This document shows, piece by piece, positions 48,216 to 57,299 of a stretch of 64,000 bases of DNA. A program made the position numbers and the translations under genes. Positions within the stretch are counted from its first letter, which is position 1, and every line of letters begins with the position of its first letter. The stretch is from assembly GCA_036380735.1 (NCBI GenBank), contig DASVEE010000071.1:62001-126000 (forward strand). Direction: 5' to 3'. Under the pieces are notes generated by a model. It had not been told where the DNA came from and ran no database searches. It was given only the letters and a program-made list of their open reading frames with translations. Origin of the DNA: DASVEE01 sp036380735. GTDB taxonomy: Bacteria > Acidobacteriota > Thermoanaerobaculia > Gp7-AA8.

Positions 48216-49499
48216 TCAGTAGATCGGATACCGGTCGCACAACTCCTTCACCTCGCGCTTCACCTGCGCCGTCACGCCGGCGTCGCCTTTGGCGTCGAGG
48301 GCGCGCGCGAGCAGCTCGGCGACGGTTTTCATGTCCGCCTCGCGGAGACCGCGCGTGGTGATGGCGGGCGTGCCGATGCGGATGCCGGAGCCGATCATCG
48401 GCTTCTGCGTGTCGAACGGGATCGTGTTCTTGTTGACCGTGATGTTCGCCGCTTCGAGGATGTTCTGCGCGTCCTTGCCGGTCACGCCCTTGGAGAAGAC
48501 GTCGGCCATGAAGAGGTGGTTGTCCGTGCCGCCGGAGACGACGCGGAAGCCGGTCGCGGCGACGTGCTGCGCCAGCGCTTTCGCGTTGCGCACGATCTGC
48601 GTCTGGTACTCCTTGAACTCCGGCGAGAGCGCTTCCTTGAAGGCCACCGCTTTCGCCGCGATGATGTGCACCAGCGGTCCTCCCTGGATGCCGGGGAAGG
48701 TCGAGCGGTCGAGGTCCTTCGCGTACTGCTCCTTGCACAGCACGAGGCCGGAGCGCGGGCCGCGCAGCGTCTTGTGCGTCGTGGTCGTGACGAAGTCGGC
48801 GTACGGCACCGGCGAGGGGTGATTGCCCGTGACGACGAGTCCCGCGATGTGGGCGATGTCCGCCATCATCAGCGAGCCGGCCTTGTCGGCGATCTCGCGG
48901 ATGCGCTTGAAATCGATGATGCGCGAGTACGCCGACGCCCCGCAGATGATCATGCGCGGCTTGTGCTCGACGGCGAGACGCTCCATCTCGTCGTAGTCGA
49001 TCAGCTCATCCTCTTTGCGGACGTGGTAGGCGATGACGTTGAAATCGCGGCCGCTGTAGGAGAGCGGATGGCCGTGTGTGAGATGGCCGCCGTGCGAGAG
49101 GTCCATCCCCATGATCGTGTCGCCCGGCTTGAGCATCGCGAAGTAGACGCTCATGTTGGCCTGCGAGCCGGAGTGCGGCTGCACGTTCGCGTGCTCCGCG
49201 CCGAACAGCTTCTTGGCGCGCTCGATGGCGATGTTCTCGACGATGTCCGTCGGCCCGCAGCCACCGTAGTACCGCTTGCCCGGATACCCCTCGGCGTACT
49301 TGTTCGTGAACACCGAGCCCATGGCGGTGAGGACGGCCGTGGAGACGTGGTTTTCGGAGGCGATCAGCTCGAGCGTGTCGTTCTGGCGCTGCGTCTCCAG
49401 GGCGATGACGTCGGCGATCTCGGAATCGACATCGGCGAGCGGACGGTGGAGGAAGTCGTGTCCGGTCGCGGCGCGAAGCTCGTTGTCGATGGTGGTCAT
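48216..49499 (-). CDS. glyA: serine hydroxymethyltransferase
   Basis: 427 residues, full-length PLP enzyme that interconverts serine and glycine with tetrahydrofolate. Marks include NDTLELIASENHVS, KYAEGYPGKRYYGGC, VQPHSGSQAN, DIAHIAGLV, and the PLP-Lys in TTTTHKTLRGPRSG. AAGGAGAG precedes the ATG. It is followed after 12 bp by the siroheme enzyme gene. Confidence 0.96.
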   Translation of the reverse strand: MTTIDNELRAATGHDFLHRPLADVDSEIADVIALETQRQNDTLELIASENHVSTAVLTAMGSVFTNKYAEGYPGKRYYGGCGPTDIVENIAIERAKKLFGAEHANVQPHSGSQANMSVYFAMLKPGDTIMGMDLSHGGHLTHGHPLSYSGRDFNVIAYHVRKEDELIDYDEMERLAVEHKPRMIICGASAYSRIIDFKRIREIADKAGSLMMADIAHIAGLVVTGNHPSPVPYADFVTTTTHKTLRGPRSGLVLCKEQYAKDLDRSTFPGIQGGPLVHIIAAKAVAFKEALSPEFKEYQTQIVRNAKALAQHVAATGFRVVSGGTDNHLFMADVFSKGVTGKDAQNILEAANITVNKNTIPFDTQKPMIGSGIRIGTPAITTRGLREADMKTVAELLARALDAKGDAGVTAQVKREVKELCDRYPIY

Positions 49500-49507
49500 G
49501 TTCTCTC

Positions 49508-49598
49508 CTTGAGCGCTCAGGTCTCGGCTCTGAGCTCTTGGGCCCGCGGCCTGCTTCCCCTGAGAGCGGAGAGCTGGCAGCTGAGAGCCGCAGGCATT
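49508..49598. repeat. degenerate CTCAG/GAGAGC-word foldback
   Basis: Between divergent glyA and the YfhO-like gene, words such as GCTCAGGTCTCGGCTCTGAG on one side face CTGAGAGCGGAGAGC and GCTGAGAGCC on the other. Pairing is imperfect. It resembles the GGGCTCA-word hairpin at 29067 in composition and could be a decayed copy. Confidence 0.4.
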
Positions 49599-49600
49599 CT

Positions 49601-51403
49601 ATGCGACGATGCGGCGCGATGGTCGTGCGCCTTCTCGTCGCCCTCGCCTCGCTCGCCGTGGCGTGGCTCGGCTTCTTCTTTTACCGCGACAATTTCTCGA
49701 CGCATTACGGCGCGAAGGCGGTGTCGGCCACCGCTTTCAGGAGTGGCGAGATCCCGTGGTGGAACTTCCACGCGCCGGGCGGCCAGCCGCTCGCCGGGAA
49801 CTCCAACCTCCTGACGTTCTACCCCGATAACGTCCTCTACCTCTTCCTGCCGGCGCACGTCGCCTTCAACCTGCACTTTCTGCTGCATCTGATTGCCGGG
49901 TTCTACCTGATGCGCGCGCTGTGCCGGGCGCGCGGCGTGTCCGAACGGGCGGCGAACTTCGCGGCGACGATGTACGTGCTGAGCGGCGTCGTCGTCAGCG
50001 CCACGGCGTTCTACAACCTCGTGACGGCGGTGGCGTTGCTGCCGCTGGCGCTGCTCGCGATCGAGAGGAAGTCGTGGCAGTTGCTCGGGCTCGCGTTCGG
50101 CTTGATGCTGCTCGCCGCGGAGCCGGTGACGCTCATCGGCGCGGCGATCCTCTGCGCCGGACGGACGCTGCTGTCGCTGCGCGCGATCGTCGCCGCGGCT
50201 CTGATCGCGGCGCCGCAGCTCATCGCTTACTCGGAGATCGCGGCGGAAGTGGAGCGCGCGGTCGGCTTCTCCGCGCGCACGGTGCTCACGACGTCGCTCA
50301 CGCCGCTGCGCGTGGCGGAGCTCTTCCTCTGGCCGTTCTCCGGCTTTCTCAACGACGCCAGCGCGCCGCGCCTCTTCTCGACGCTCTTCCTCGGCATCAT
50401 CGCCCTGCCGGCGTTGTTCCGCCGCTCGCGCTACGCCGCCGCCGCGGTCGTGCTGCTGCTGCTGGCGATCGGCAGCTACAACCCGCTGGTGCGTGTCGCC
50501 GTCGAGCAGTTCGCCAGCGTGCGCATCCTCCGCTTCCCCGAGAAGTTCGCCCTCCCGCTGACGGCGGCGCTCGTGGTGCTGATCGCGCTCTTCTTCGAGC
50601 GCACGCGCTACAAACGAGTGTGGATGGCCGTGACGCTGGTGCCGCTCCTCTGGACGACGTACCGCGCGCTACCGCTCGACTGGTTTACGCCGTACGACGT
50701 GCCGCGCGTCGAAGCGCCGGGCCGCATGCAGCTCATGACGGCGAACATGGCCGGCCTGCCGGCGCGTGAGGAGTACCGCCGCCGCGCCGAGCGCTACGAG
50801 CCGCTGTTCGGCGCCGCCGCCGGCGTGCGCTACGCCATCGGCCGCTCCTCCGACAACATGCACTCACTGCGCAGCCGCATCGTGGCAGAGCGCTTCGCCG
50901 CGGTGCCGCTCGACCTGAAGCGCCGCTACGTGCAGGTGGCGACGTCGCCGCCGTTCCTCGTCCCCCGCACCGTTGCGGCGCAGGACATGGTGCCGGCATT
51001 CGAGCGCTCGACCGAGCACGTCGCGCCGCGTGCGTTCACCTCCGCGCCGGGTCGCGTGGTGGCGTATCGCGAGGTCGGCCAGACCATCGAAGTCGACGTC
51101 GAGGCGTCGGGCCCGGTGCTGCTCTTCGTCAACCAGTCGTACTTCAAGGCATGGGTAGCGCGTGCGAACGCCCAGGAACTGGAGACGCTGCCCGTCGATA
51201 TCGACCGCCTCGGGGTGGTGGTGCCCGGTACCGCGCGCGTGACGCTGACGTTCGGGCGCAGGCGTGGCCTGATCGTGGCGGCGTGGGTAGTGTCGTTGTT
51301 GGTGATGGTGGCGCTGGGGGTCAGCGGCAGGACCGATAGGACGAATAGGACAGATGGGACAGATAGGACAGACGGCACCCCTGCGGAGCCATTTGTCCTA
51401 TAG
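49601..51403 (+). CDS. YfhO-like polytopic membrane protein 2
   Basis: 600 residues. Start MRRCGAMVVRLL; a second ATG lies six codons on. The YfhO signature is visible: YRDNFSTHYGAKAVSATAF, IPWWNFHAPGGQPLAGNSN and LLTFYPDNVLYLF. About ten membrane segments, a periplasmic domain, and a last span (LIVAAWVVSLLVMVALGV). The final 24 residues (TDRTNRTDGTDRTDG) are encoded by the word hairpin at 51329. It is not in an operon with the first YfhO protein. Confidence 0.75.
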   Translation: MRRCGAMVVRLLVALASLAVAWLGFFFYRDNFSTHYGAKAVSATAFRSGEIPWWNFHAPGGQPLAGNSNLLTFYPDNVLYLFLPAHVAFNLHFLLHLIAGFYLMRALCRARGVSERAANFAATMYVLSGVVVSATAFYNLVTAVALLPLALLAIERKSWQLLGLAFGLMLLAAEPVTLIGAAILCAGRTLLSLRAIVAAALIAAPQLIAYSEIAAEVERAVGFSARTVLTTSLTPLRVAELFLWPFSGFLNDASAPRLFSTLFLGIIALPALFRRSRYAAAAVVLLLLAIGSYNPLVRVAVEQFASVRILRFPEKFALPLTAALVVLIALFFERTRYKRVWMAVTLVPLLWTTYRALPLDWFTPYDVPRVEAPGRMQLMTANMAGLPAREEYRRRAERYEPLFGAAAGVRYAIGRSSDNMHSLRSRIVAERFAAVPLDLKRRYVQVATSPPFLVPRTVAAQDMVPAFERSTEHVAPRAFTSAPGRVVAYREVGQTIEVDVEASGPVLLFVNQSYFKAWVARANAQELETLPVDIDRLGVVVPGTARVTLTFGRRRGLIVAAWVVSLLVMVALGVSGRTDRTNRTDGTDRTDGTPAEPFVL

Positions 51404-51434
51404 GTCCTGTTGGTCCTATCGGTCCTATCGGTCC
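51329..51434. repeat. 9-bp-word hairpin, copy k, at the ends of two convergent genes
   Basis: Left arm 51329-51372, right arm 51391-51434. It supplies the C-terminal codons of the YfhO-like gene on one strand and the last codons and stop of folC on the other (NRDR then TAG). Sequences of both genes thus end inside the element. Confidence 0.88.
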
Positions 51435-52639
51435 CTGTTGCGCCGCGCGTCCAGGTACTCAATCGCCGCCCCTGCCAGGTACAGCGATCCCCCCACGAAC
51501 ACCGCGCTTTCCGGCGACGCCATGGCCAGGTCCAGCGCGGCGCGGGTGTCGGGTTCTGCCACGGCCGGCACTCCCAGCGTGTGGGCGCGTTCCGCCAGTT
51601 CCTCGGCGCTCACCGCGCGGGGGGCGTACGGCACGGTCGTGATCACGCGATCGAACAGCGGAAACAGGATGCGCGTGGCGTCGTCGATGTCCTTGTCGCG
51701 CATCATCCCGAAGACGAGCAGCCGCGGACGCGGCAGCGTGCGGTCGATGTACGGCGCCACGACCGCGACGGCATGGGCGTTGTGGCAGCCGTCGATGAGG
51801 ATCTGCTTGCCGCCGACGTGCATTGTTTCCAGCCGGCCGCGCCAGCGCGTCTCGGCGACGCCGCGGCGGATCGTCTCGTCGACGATCAGCGGGAAGTGCC
51901 GCGCCAGCTCCTTTGCCGCGCGGATGGCCAGCGATACGTTCTCCTGCTGGAACGGGCCGGGGAGCGGCGTCGTCACGTTCGGCATCGGCTGCACGACGTG
52001 AAACTCGTTGTCGAACTTCTTCGCCCGGCGCGCCAGCACGTCGAGTACCGCTTCGTCGCGGTTCGACGTCAGCACGATCGTGCCGCGATGGATCACGCCG
52101 GCCTTCTCGCGCGCGATCTTCCGGATCGTGTTGCCGAGGAACTCGGTGTGGTCGAAGCCGATGGCGGTGATGAGCGCGGCGAGCGGCTTCACCACGTTCG
52201 TCGCGTCGAGGCGGCCGCCGAGGCCGACTTCGAGGACGGCGATGTCGCAGTGGGCGCGCTCGAAGGCGAGGAAGGCGATGATCGTCAACGCCTCGAAGTA
52301 CGTCGGCACGATGCCGATCGCGTCGGAAGCCTCGCGGAGCGCGTCGATGCAATCGTCGAGCAGCGCCGGCGCGATCATCGACCCGTCGAGCATCCACCGC
52401 TCGCGCTCGTCCACCAGGGGTGGTGAGGTATACAGTGCGGTACGGTAGCCTGATGCGCGGAAGATGGACGCGACTGTCGCCGCCGTTGAGCCTTTACCGT
52501 TTGTGCCGGCCACGATGACCGAGGGGTAGGTGAGATGCGGCCGCCCGAGCTGTCGCAGCAACCTGCGTGTGCGCCCCAGACCGAGCGCAATGCCGACTCG
52601 CTGCAACGACTCCAGCCATTCAGTCGCCTTCGAATTCAT
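51425..52639 (-). CDS. folC: folylpolyglutamate/dihydrofolate synthase
   Basis: 404 residues. P-loop GTNGKGSTAATVA, then LYTSPPLVDERERWMLDG, VLEVGLGGRLDATNVV, GFDHTEFLGNTIRKIAREKAG with the carbamylated Lys, and LIDGCHNAHAV are all FolC hallmarks. It adds glutamate to folates. Normally folC follows accD in one operon; here accD is 3.4 kb upstream in the same orientation, separated by three opposite-strand genes. The gap to the divergent gene is only 25 bp between start codons. Confidence 0.93.
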   Translation of the reverse strand: MNSKATEWLESLQRVGIALGLGRTRRLLRQLGRPHLTYPSVIVAGTNGKGSTAATVASIFRASGYRTALYTSPPLVDERERWMLDGSMIAPALLDDCIDALREASDAIGIVPTYFEALTIIAFLAFERAHCDIAVLEVGLGGRLDATNVVKPLAALITAIGFDHTEFLGNTIRKIAREKAGVIHRGTIVLTSNRDEAVLDVLARRAKKFDNEFHVVQPMPNVTTPLPGPFQQENVSLAIRAAKELARHFPLIVDETIRRGVAETRWRGRLETMHVGGKQILIDGCHNAHAVAVVAPYIDRTLPRPRLLVFGMMRDKDIDDATRILFPLFDRVITTVPYAPRAVSAEELAERAHTLGVPAVAEPDTRAALDLAMASPESAVFVGGSLYLAGAAIEYLDARRNRDR

Positions 52640-52649
52640 CCTCAGCGAT

Positions 52650-52666
52650 ATCCTATGGCATAGGAT
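52650..52666. promoter_or_regulatory. 17-bp perfect palindrome between divergent starts
   Basis: ATCCTATG, one central base, CATAGGAT. It sits between folC (start 52639) and the ATP-grasp gene (start 52665), covering the latter's start codon. A dimeric regulator bound here would block both genes. The cassette itself encodes an AbrB-like domain, a possible binder (speculative). Confidence 0.5.
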
Positions 52667-53675
52667 GATGCCCCGTCGACGGAGTGATGAGCTGAGTTTT
52701 GCAGCACCATATCTTCGCGCTGCCGCCGCAAAACGAGGGTGGGAGATCGTGCTCCATCCTGACGGTGCGTTCGCGGGTGAGATACGGTTGCCGGACGGCG
52801 CGTCGCGCTACTTCGTCCGCTCGACCTACGACATCAATACTGCTGGTGCAGCACTCGTCGCTCGTGACAAAGGCTTGACGAAGTTCTTCCTTCGCCGGAA
52901 AGGCTTTCCCATCATTGACGGTATGACGTTCTTCTCCGATCGACTTTGTGAGGAGATTGGCTCGTCGCGGAACTCACGTGCGGCACGGCAGTACGCGGAG
53001 TCGCTTGGTTATCCGGTCATGGTCAAGGTCAATTCCGGTAGTGGGGGGGAAGGGGTCGAGCGTGCCGTAAACGAAACGGATCTCTGCGAGACCCTCGCCC
53101 GCTTTTTCGCCCTCGATAACATCGTACTTGTCGAGTCGTACCTGGGCGGGCTGCGCGACTACCGCGTTCTTGTGCTCGATGGGGAAGTGCTCGTGGCATA
53201 TGAGCGCAGGCCATTGACACTGGTCGGCGATGGCACGTCCACGGTCGGCGAACTGGTCGCGGCCTTTCGCTCGACCGCAGCGGCGCGAGGGACCGGCGTC
53301 CCTCTCCCCGACCGGGTAGAACGTTCGTTGGAACGGATCGGTGTGAACGACGCGGACATCTTGCCGCGCGGCGAACTGCTGACACCCATGGAAGTTGCGA
53401 ATCTGGCGCAAGGTGGCTCGGCCGTCGAGGTGACGCAGGGACTTCATCCGCGGATCGCTCGTCTCGCCGTTGACGCGGCACAGGAGCTGAGTCTGCGCTA
53501 TGCGGGCGTAGACATTCTGAGCGACGATGCCACCGGTGATCCCTCGCTTGCCTACATTCTCGAGCTCAACGGCTCGCCGACGATCCACCAGTTTGCGATG
53601 CTCTGCGCTCCGGAGGAGCATCTGCTTCTCCGGGTGCATGAAAAGCTGATCGATGCGATGGCGAGAATGGCATGA
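52665..53675 (+). CDS. CphA-like ATP-grasp peptide ligase
   Basis: 336 residues. The ATP-grasp core matches the central region of cyanophycin synthetase and glutathione-type ligases: GYPVMVKVNSGSGGEGV with Lys121, YRVLVLDGEVLVAYERRP, then LTLVGDGTSTVGELV, and the metal-binding end YILELNGSPTIHQF (Glu300, Asn302). It would activate a carboxylate as acyl-phosphate and couple it to an amine. The Mur-ligase half of CphA is absent here and is found two genes downstream. Start ATGATG at 52665 is likely but lacks a clear ribosome site. Codon use looks less GC-extreme than the neighbours. Confidence 0.75.
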   Translation: MMPRRRSDELSFAAPYLRAAAAKRGWEIVLHPDGAFAGEIRLPDGASRYFVRSTYDINTAGAALVARDKGLTKFFLRRKGFPIIDGMTFFSDRLCEEIGSSRNSRAARQYAESLGYPVMVKVNSGSGGEGVERAVNETDLCETLARFFALDNIVLVESYLGGLRDYRVLVLDGEVLVAYERRPLTLVGDGTSTVGELVAAFRSTAAARGTGVPLPDRVERSLERIGVNDADILPRGELLTPMEVANLAQGGSAVEVTQGLHPRIARLAVDAAQELSLRYAGVDILSDDATGDPSLAYILELNGSPTIHQFAMLCAPEEHLLLRVHEKLIDAMARMA

Positions 53676-54868
53676 AACGACAGCGTCTTTACACGGCAGG
53701 CGCCACTGAGGCGCGCGCGCCCATTCCGGTCGCGGTGATGACGCCCCGCGCGCTCGAGGTACTAGAGGCAGCATCAGGCATGCGGCTCATGGTCGAACGC
53801 GACGGGCTGCGTGTCGGGGTGTGGGTCAGTTCCACGGATGACCTGCCGCAGAAGGTGCCGGAAGGCCGCCGTCGAGACGATATGGTGTGGCTGTCTCGGC
53901 GCGCTCGAGTGCTGTTGCATGTCGACGATGAGATTGGCTGTCTCGTCGATGTGCACGCCCCGGAGGGTGAGTCCTTTGCCGTCAGACCGGCGCTCGTCGA
54001 TGACCTGCCACGCGTCAGCGAAGTCGATATCGCTGCAGGCGAGGTGCGGCGGTTCGGCAGGTGGGCGCTTGCGTACAGTGGTGGGATCAGTATTCCGCTC
54101 CGCCTCCGCGCTAGGCGCACGCTCACAGGCGAAGCGCGTTTTTCTCGACTGATGCGAACGCTCGCCCGCATCGACGGTGACAAGCACCCGCGCATTCGTC
54201 TGACCCGATATCTGCCGGAGAAACTGCACTGGCGTGACGAACTTTGTGGACGCACTTCATTGACAGGATGGGGCGGCGTGGTGGTCGCTTTCCTCCGGCG
54301 CTTATCGCGCTTCGCCGGGTGGCTCGCGGAGATCGTCCTTCGCCGGCTGTTCGAGGCGCCACCGCTCGCAATGGCTACGATCGAGGCACAACTCGGCGAC
54401 GATACGAATCGTGTGGTGCGAATCCCGGCCGAGATATTCGACATCCTTGGTATCAAAGCAGGTGACGATGTATTCGTCGAGTGGGCAGATCAGCGAGTGA
54501 TCGCTGTTGCACATCAGAGCTTCGACGACGACGAACGCGACACAATTGCTCCGGCCACCGTGGATACGTGGGGAATGGAACGCGAAGTGTCGGCTTCGGC
54601 GCGTCACCTCGTCATCGGTGTGGGGGCTCAATTGCGTGGCGAACTGCGAATCCCTCGGCGAACCATCGTGAACGTGCGCCGGCGTGTGACCGGCATTTTT
54701 CTCCGGCGAATGAACGAGTTGACGGTCCCGGTCGGCGGTCTTCTTCTGGCCGCCGCTGCCATTAAGGACTTCCCGGTGGTGTACGTAGTGGTGGGGACGG
54801 TCATCGTCACCATACTGGCGATGCTGCCTGCCCGCTACCGCGTCCCGCCGCGCGGAAGGTGGCCGTAG
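53672..54868 (+). CDS. AbrB-like domain protein with C-terminal membrane hairpin, function unknown
   Basis: 398 residues. The start overlaps the ATP-grasp stop (ATGA). Residues about 247-281 (NRVVRIPAEIFDILGIKAGD then VFVEWADQRVI) look like a SpoVT/AbrB swapped-hairpin module; a second similar strand pair (LRGELRIPRRTIVNVRR) lies at 321-337. Two hydrophobic segments (about 352-365 and 368-386) close the protein. The N-terminal 200 residues have no clear match. Whether it binds DNA or is a scaffold is open; its place between two ligase halves suggests a membrane-linked complex. Confidence 0.6.
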   Translation: MKRQRLYTAGATEARAPIPVAVMTPRALEVLEAASGMRLMVERDGLRVGVWVSSTDDLPQKVPEGRRRDDMVWLSRRARVLLHVDDEIGCLVDVHAPEGESFAVRPALVDDLPRVSEVDIAAGEVRRFGRWALAYSGGISIPLRLRARRTLTGEARFSRLMRTLARIDGDKHPRIRLTRYLPEKLHWRDELCGRTSLTGWGGVVVAFLRRLSRFAGWLAEIVLRRLFEAPPLAMATIEAQLGDDTNRVVRIPAEIFDILGIKAGDDVFVEWADQRVIAVAHQSFDDDERDTIAPATVDTWGMEREVSASARHLVIGVGAQLRGELRIPRRTIVNVRRRVTGIFLRRMNELTVPVGGLLLAAAAIKDFPVVYVVVGTVIVTILAMLPARYRVPPRGRWP

Positions 54869-54870
54869 CG

Positions 54871-56112
54871 ATGGTGGCGGAGTTTCTCGCGCCTGACCGC
54901 GTCTTCTTCGAAGAGTGGTCGAGGCTGCGTGGCGTCAGCAAACGGAGCATCGGTCGCGCTGCGGAGCTTGCTGCCGCACTCGAACTGCCGCTGCGCGACA
55001 TGCCGGCGCTCGTTGTCGTCGGCTCGAAAGGAAAGGCGACGGCGGCGACGTACGCATCAGCAGTACTCGCTGCTGCAGGGTTGCGCGTCGGAACGATTAC
55101 CAGCCCGCCCGTGATCACCAACCGGGAGCGGATTCGAGTGGATGGTGCGGCGATCGACGATCAAACCTACGCGATGATCGCGGACCGAGTGGGAAAGGCG
55201 CGTTGCCAACTCGCGCCGGCAACGGCCGCGAGCGGGTATCTGTCGCCCGCCGGTATGTACCTGATCGCAGGTCTCGACGCGCTGTACCGCGCCAGATGTA
55301 ACGCGTTCGTCGTTGAGGCGGGTATCGGCGGTCGCTCCGACGAAGTGAGCCTGCTCACCATATCGGTGCTCGCCGTCACCCGGATTTTCGGCGAGCATCT
55401 CGATCTCCTCGGCGGCAGCGTTGAAACGGTCGCCGAGGACAAACTTGCAATAGCCGACGTCGGAACGAGAGTCGTTTCGGCGCCTCAGACCCTGGAAGTG
55501 CAAGAGGTGATGAAACGTCGGCACATCGAGCCGCTTCCTGGTGATCTCGAAGCAGCGGCTGTGGACCGGTCCCTGCTGCCGCCAGGCTTCGGTAGTGTCG
55601 GTGCCGCCGTTGGCATTGCCGCTGCGCGCGTTTACCTCAACGAGCCTTCCCTGCGCATGGAGACGGTCGAAGAGGTGATCAGAACGATTCGCCTGCCCGG
55701 GCGGCTGACCATCGCCGTTGATGACGAAGGGCGGAACTGGCTGGCGGATGCGGCAATAGACCAGCGGGGTATCGAGGAGGCGGTCCGATACGCGGAGCGC
55801 CGGTTCGGAAACGTTGGACTCGTGCTTGTCTCACTGCCCGACGGCAAGGATATCGAGCGGACCGCGGACTGGCTCGATCAGCAACTTGGGCCCGGGCGGT
55901 GGTTGCCAGTCATACCCCCCGCGGCCTCGCACCTGTCGTACTCGACGCGGGCGTGGGAACGTCCACTCATCGATTGGGACGACGTTGATGATTACCTGCG
56001 GGGACCGGTGGTCGCCGTCGGTTCGTGGAGTTTCATGTCGGCGGTGCTGGCGCGGCTCGGCGTACGCAATGAACAGGCGTTCAGCCTGTCAGCGCTCCTC
56101 GAAAAAACGTAG
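54871..56112 (+). CDS. Mur-ligase-family (FolC-like) enzyme of the cassette
   Basis: 413 residues. P-loop GSKGKATAAT at 51-60, TITSPPVITNRERIRVDG, VVEAGIGGRSDEVSLL and EHLDLLGGSVETVAEDKLAI align with FolC blocks, including the Lys that is carbamylated in Mur ligases. The C-terminal DGCHN block of FolC is not conserved (LADAAIDQRGIEE). The gene probably arose from a FolC/CphA-M-domain-like ancestor. A GTG at 54859 is an alternative start. The end overlaps accD by 24 bp on the other strand. Confidence 0.75.
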   Translation: MVAEFLAPDRVFFEEWSRLRGVSKRSIGRAAELAAALELPLRDMPALVVVGSKGKATAATYASAVLAAAGLRVGTITSPPVITNRERIRVDGAAIDDQTYAMIADRVGKARCQLAPATAASGYLSPAGMYLIAGLDALYRARCNAFVVEAGIGGRSDEVSLLTISVLAVTRIFGEHLDLLGGSVETVAEDKLAIADVGTRVVSAPQTLEVQEVMKRRHIEPLPGDLEAAAVDRSLLPPGFGSVGAAVGIAAARVYLNEPSLRMETVEEVIRTIRLPGRLTIAVDDEGRNWLADAAIDQRGIEEAVRYAERRFGNVGLVLVSLPDGKDIERTADWLDQQLGPGRWLPVIPPAASHLSYSTRAWERPLIDWDDVDDYLRGPVVAVGSWSFMSAVLARLGVRNEQAFSLSALLEKT

Positions 56113-56934
56113 GAAGCGCCCGATCGTCGGCTTCATCTCCGGGCGCGGCGTGATGATGTCGACCATCCCGTGCTCCACGAGGAACTCCGAAGTCTGGAAC
56201 CCCTCGGGCAGCGTCTGACGGATCGTCTGCTCGATGACGCGCGGGCCGGCGAAGCCGATGAGCGCGTTCGGCTCGGCGAGGTTCAGGTCGCCCAGCATGG
56301 CGTACGAGGCCGTGACGCCGCCGGTGGTCGGGTCGGTGAGGACGGAGATGAACGGCAGCCCCGCCGCGGCGAGGCGCGAAAGCGCGGCGGAGATCTTCGC
56401 CATCTGCATCAGCGACAGAATCCCCTCCTGCATGCGCGCGCCGCCGGAGCAGGAGACGATGACCAGCGGCTCCTTCTTCTCCAGGCAGCGCTCGATGGCG
56501 GTCGTGATCTTCTCGCCGACGACCGAGCCCATCGAGCCGCCCATGAAGGCGTACTCCATGGCGCAGATGACGACAGGCTGCCCCTCGAGTTTCCCTTCGG
56601 CGCAGAGCACCGCGTCGCCGGAGCCGACGCGCTGCTGGTACACCTTCAGCCGGTCGGAGTAGCGCTTCGTGTCGCGAAAGCCGAGCGGATCGCCGGAGCG
56701 GATGTTCGTGGCGAACTCCTTCCAGCTCCCGTCATCGAACAGGATCTCGAAGCGCTCGCGAGCCGTCAGCCGGAAGTGATGCCCGCACTTCGGACAGACG
56801 TTGAGATTCGCCTCCACTTCCTTCTTGTAGACGATCTCCTTGCAGTTGTCGCACTTGACCCAAAGCCCCTCGGGAATGGCCGTCTGCTTCTCGACCGCTT
56901 CCTTCGGCTTCTTTTCCTTCCGGAACCACGCCAT
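56089..56934 (-). CDS. accD: acetyl-CoA carboxylase carboxyltransferase beta subunit
   Basis: 281 residues from MAWFRKEKKPKE. The zinc ribbon is complete (VKCDNCKEIVYKK, VCPKCGHHFRL). The crotonase-type core shows IVSCSGGARMQEGILSLMQM, LTDPTTGGVTASYAMLGD and GPRVIEQTIRQTLPEGFQ. It forms the carboxyltransferase with AccA. In many bacteria folC follows; here its 3' end overlaps the cassette gene by 24 bp on the opposite strand. Confidence 0.96.
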   Translation of the reverse strand: MAWFRKEKKPKEAVEKQTAIPEGLWVKCDNCKEIVYKKEVEANLNVCPKCGHHFRLTARERFEILFDDGSWKEFATNIRSGDPLGFRDTKRYSDRLKVYQQRVGSGDAVLCAEGKLEGQPVVICAMEYAFMGGSMGSVVGEKITTAIERCLEKKEPLVIVSCSGGARMQEGILSLMQMAKISAALSRLAAAGLPFISVLTDPTTGGVTASYAMLGDLNLAEPNALIGFAGPRVIEQTIRQTLPEGFQTSEFLVEHGMVDIITPRPEMKPTIGRFLRFFEER

Positions 56935-57026
56935 GGCGGCGGACTGTATCAAATCTCTCCGAAAATGTATGAGTGTCGACAGCCGGTGTTGACATCATTC
57001 AGTCAGGTCTGCATGTTGGAAGCGGT

Positions 57027-57299
57027 ATGAGCAAGACGATCGACAGCACGACGCCGGCCAGGCAACGGACGTACGAGGAGCTCGAGGCCGAGGCCAGGGC
57101 CGCGGGATTGTCGTTGCCGGACTACCTGCATGCGGAGCATCTCAGGACGCGGGAACGACTCACGCCCGAAGAGATCATGGCGCGCATGTGTAACCGGGAG
57201 AAGGTGAGCCTGACGAACGAGCAGATCGTCGCCTTGATCCATGAAGGCCGCGACGAGCGGGACCACGAGTTGGCTGCGACGCTGAATGATCGTCGTTGA
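57027..57299 (+). CDS. VapB-like antitoxin
   Basis: 90 residues from MSKTIDSTTPARQRT. The segment LEAEARAAGLSLPDYLHAEH is typical of small ribbon/helix antitoxins that dock on PIN toxins, and the C terminus is charged (HEGRDERDHELAAT). It overlaps the PIN toxin by 14 bp. Confidence 0.7.
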   Translation: MSKTIDSTTPARQRTYEELEAEARAAGLSLPDYLHAEHLRTRERLTPEEIMARMCNREKVSLTNEQIVALIHEGRDERDHELAATLNDRR

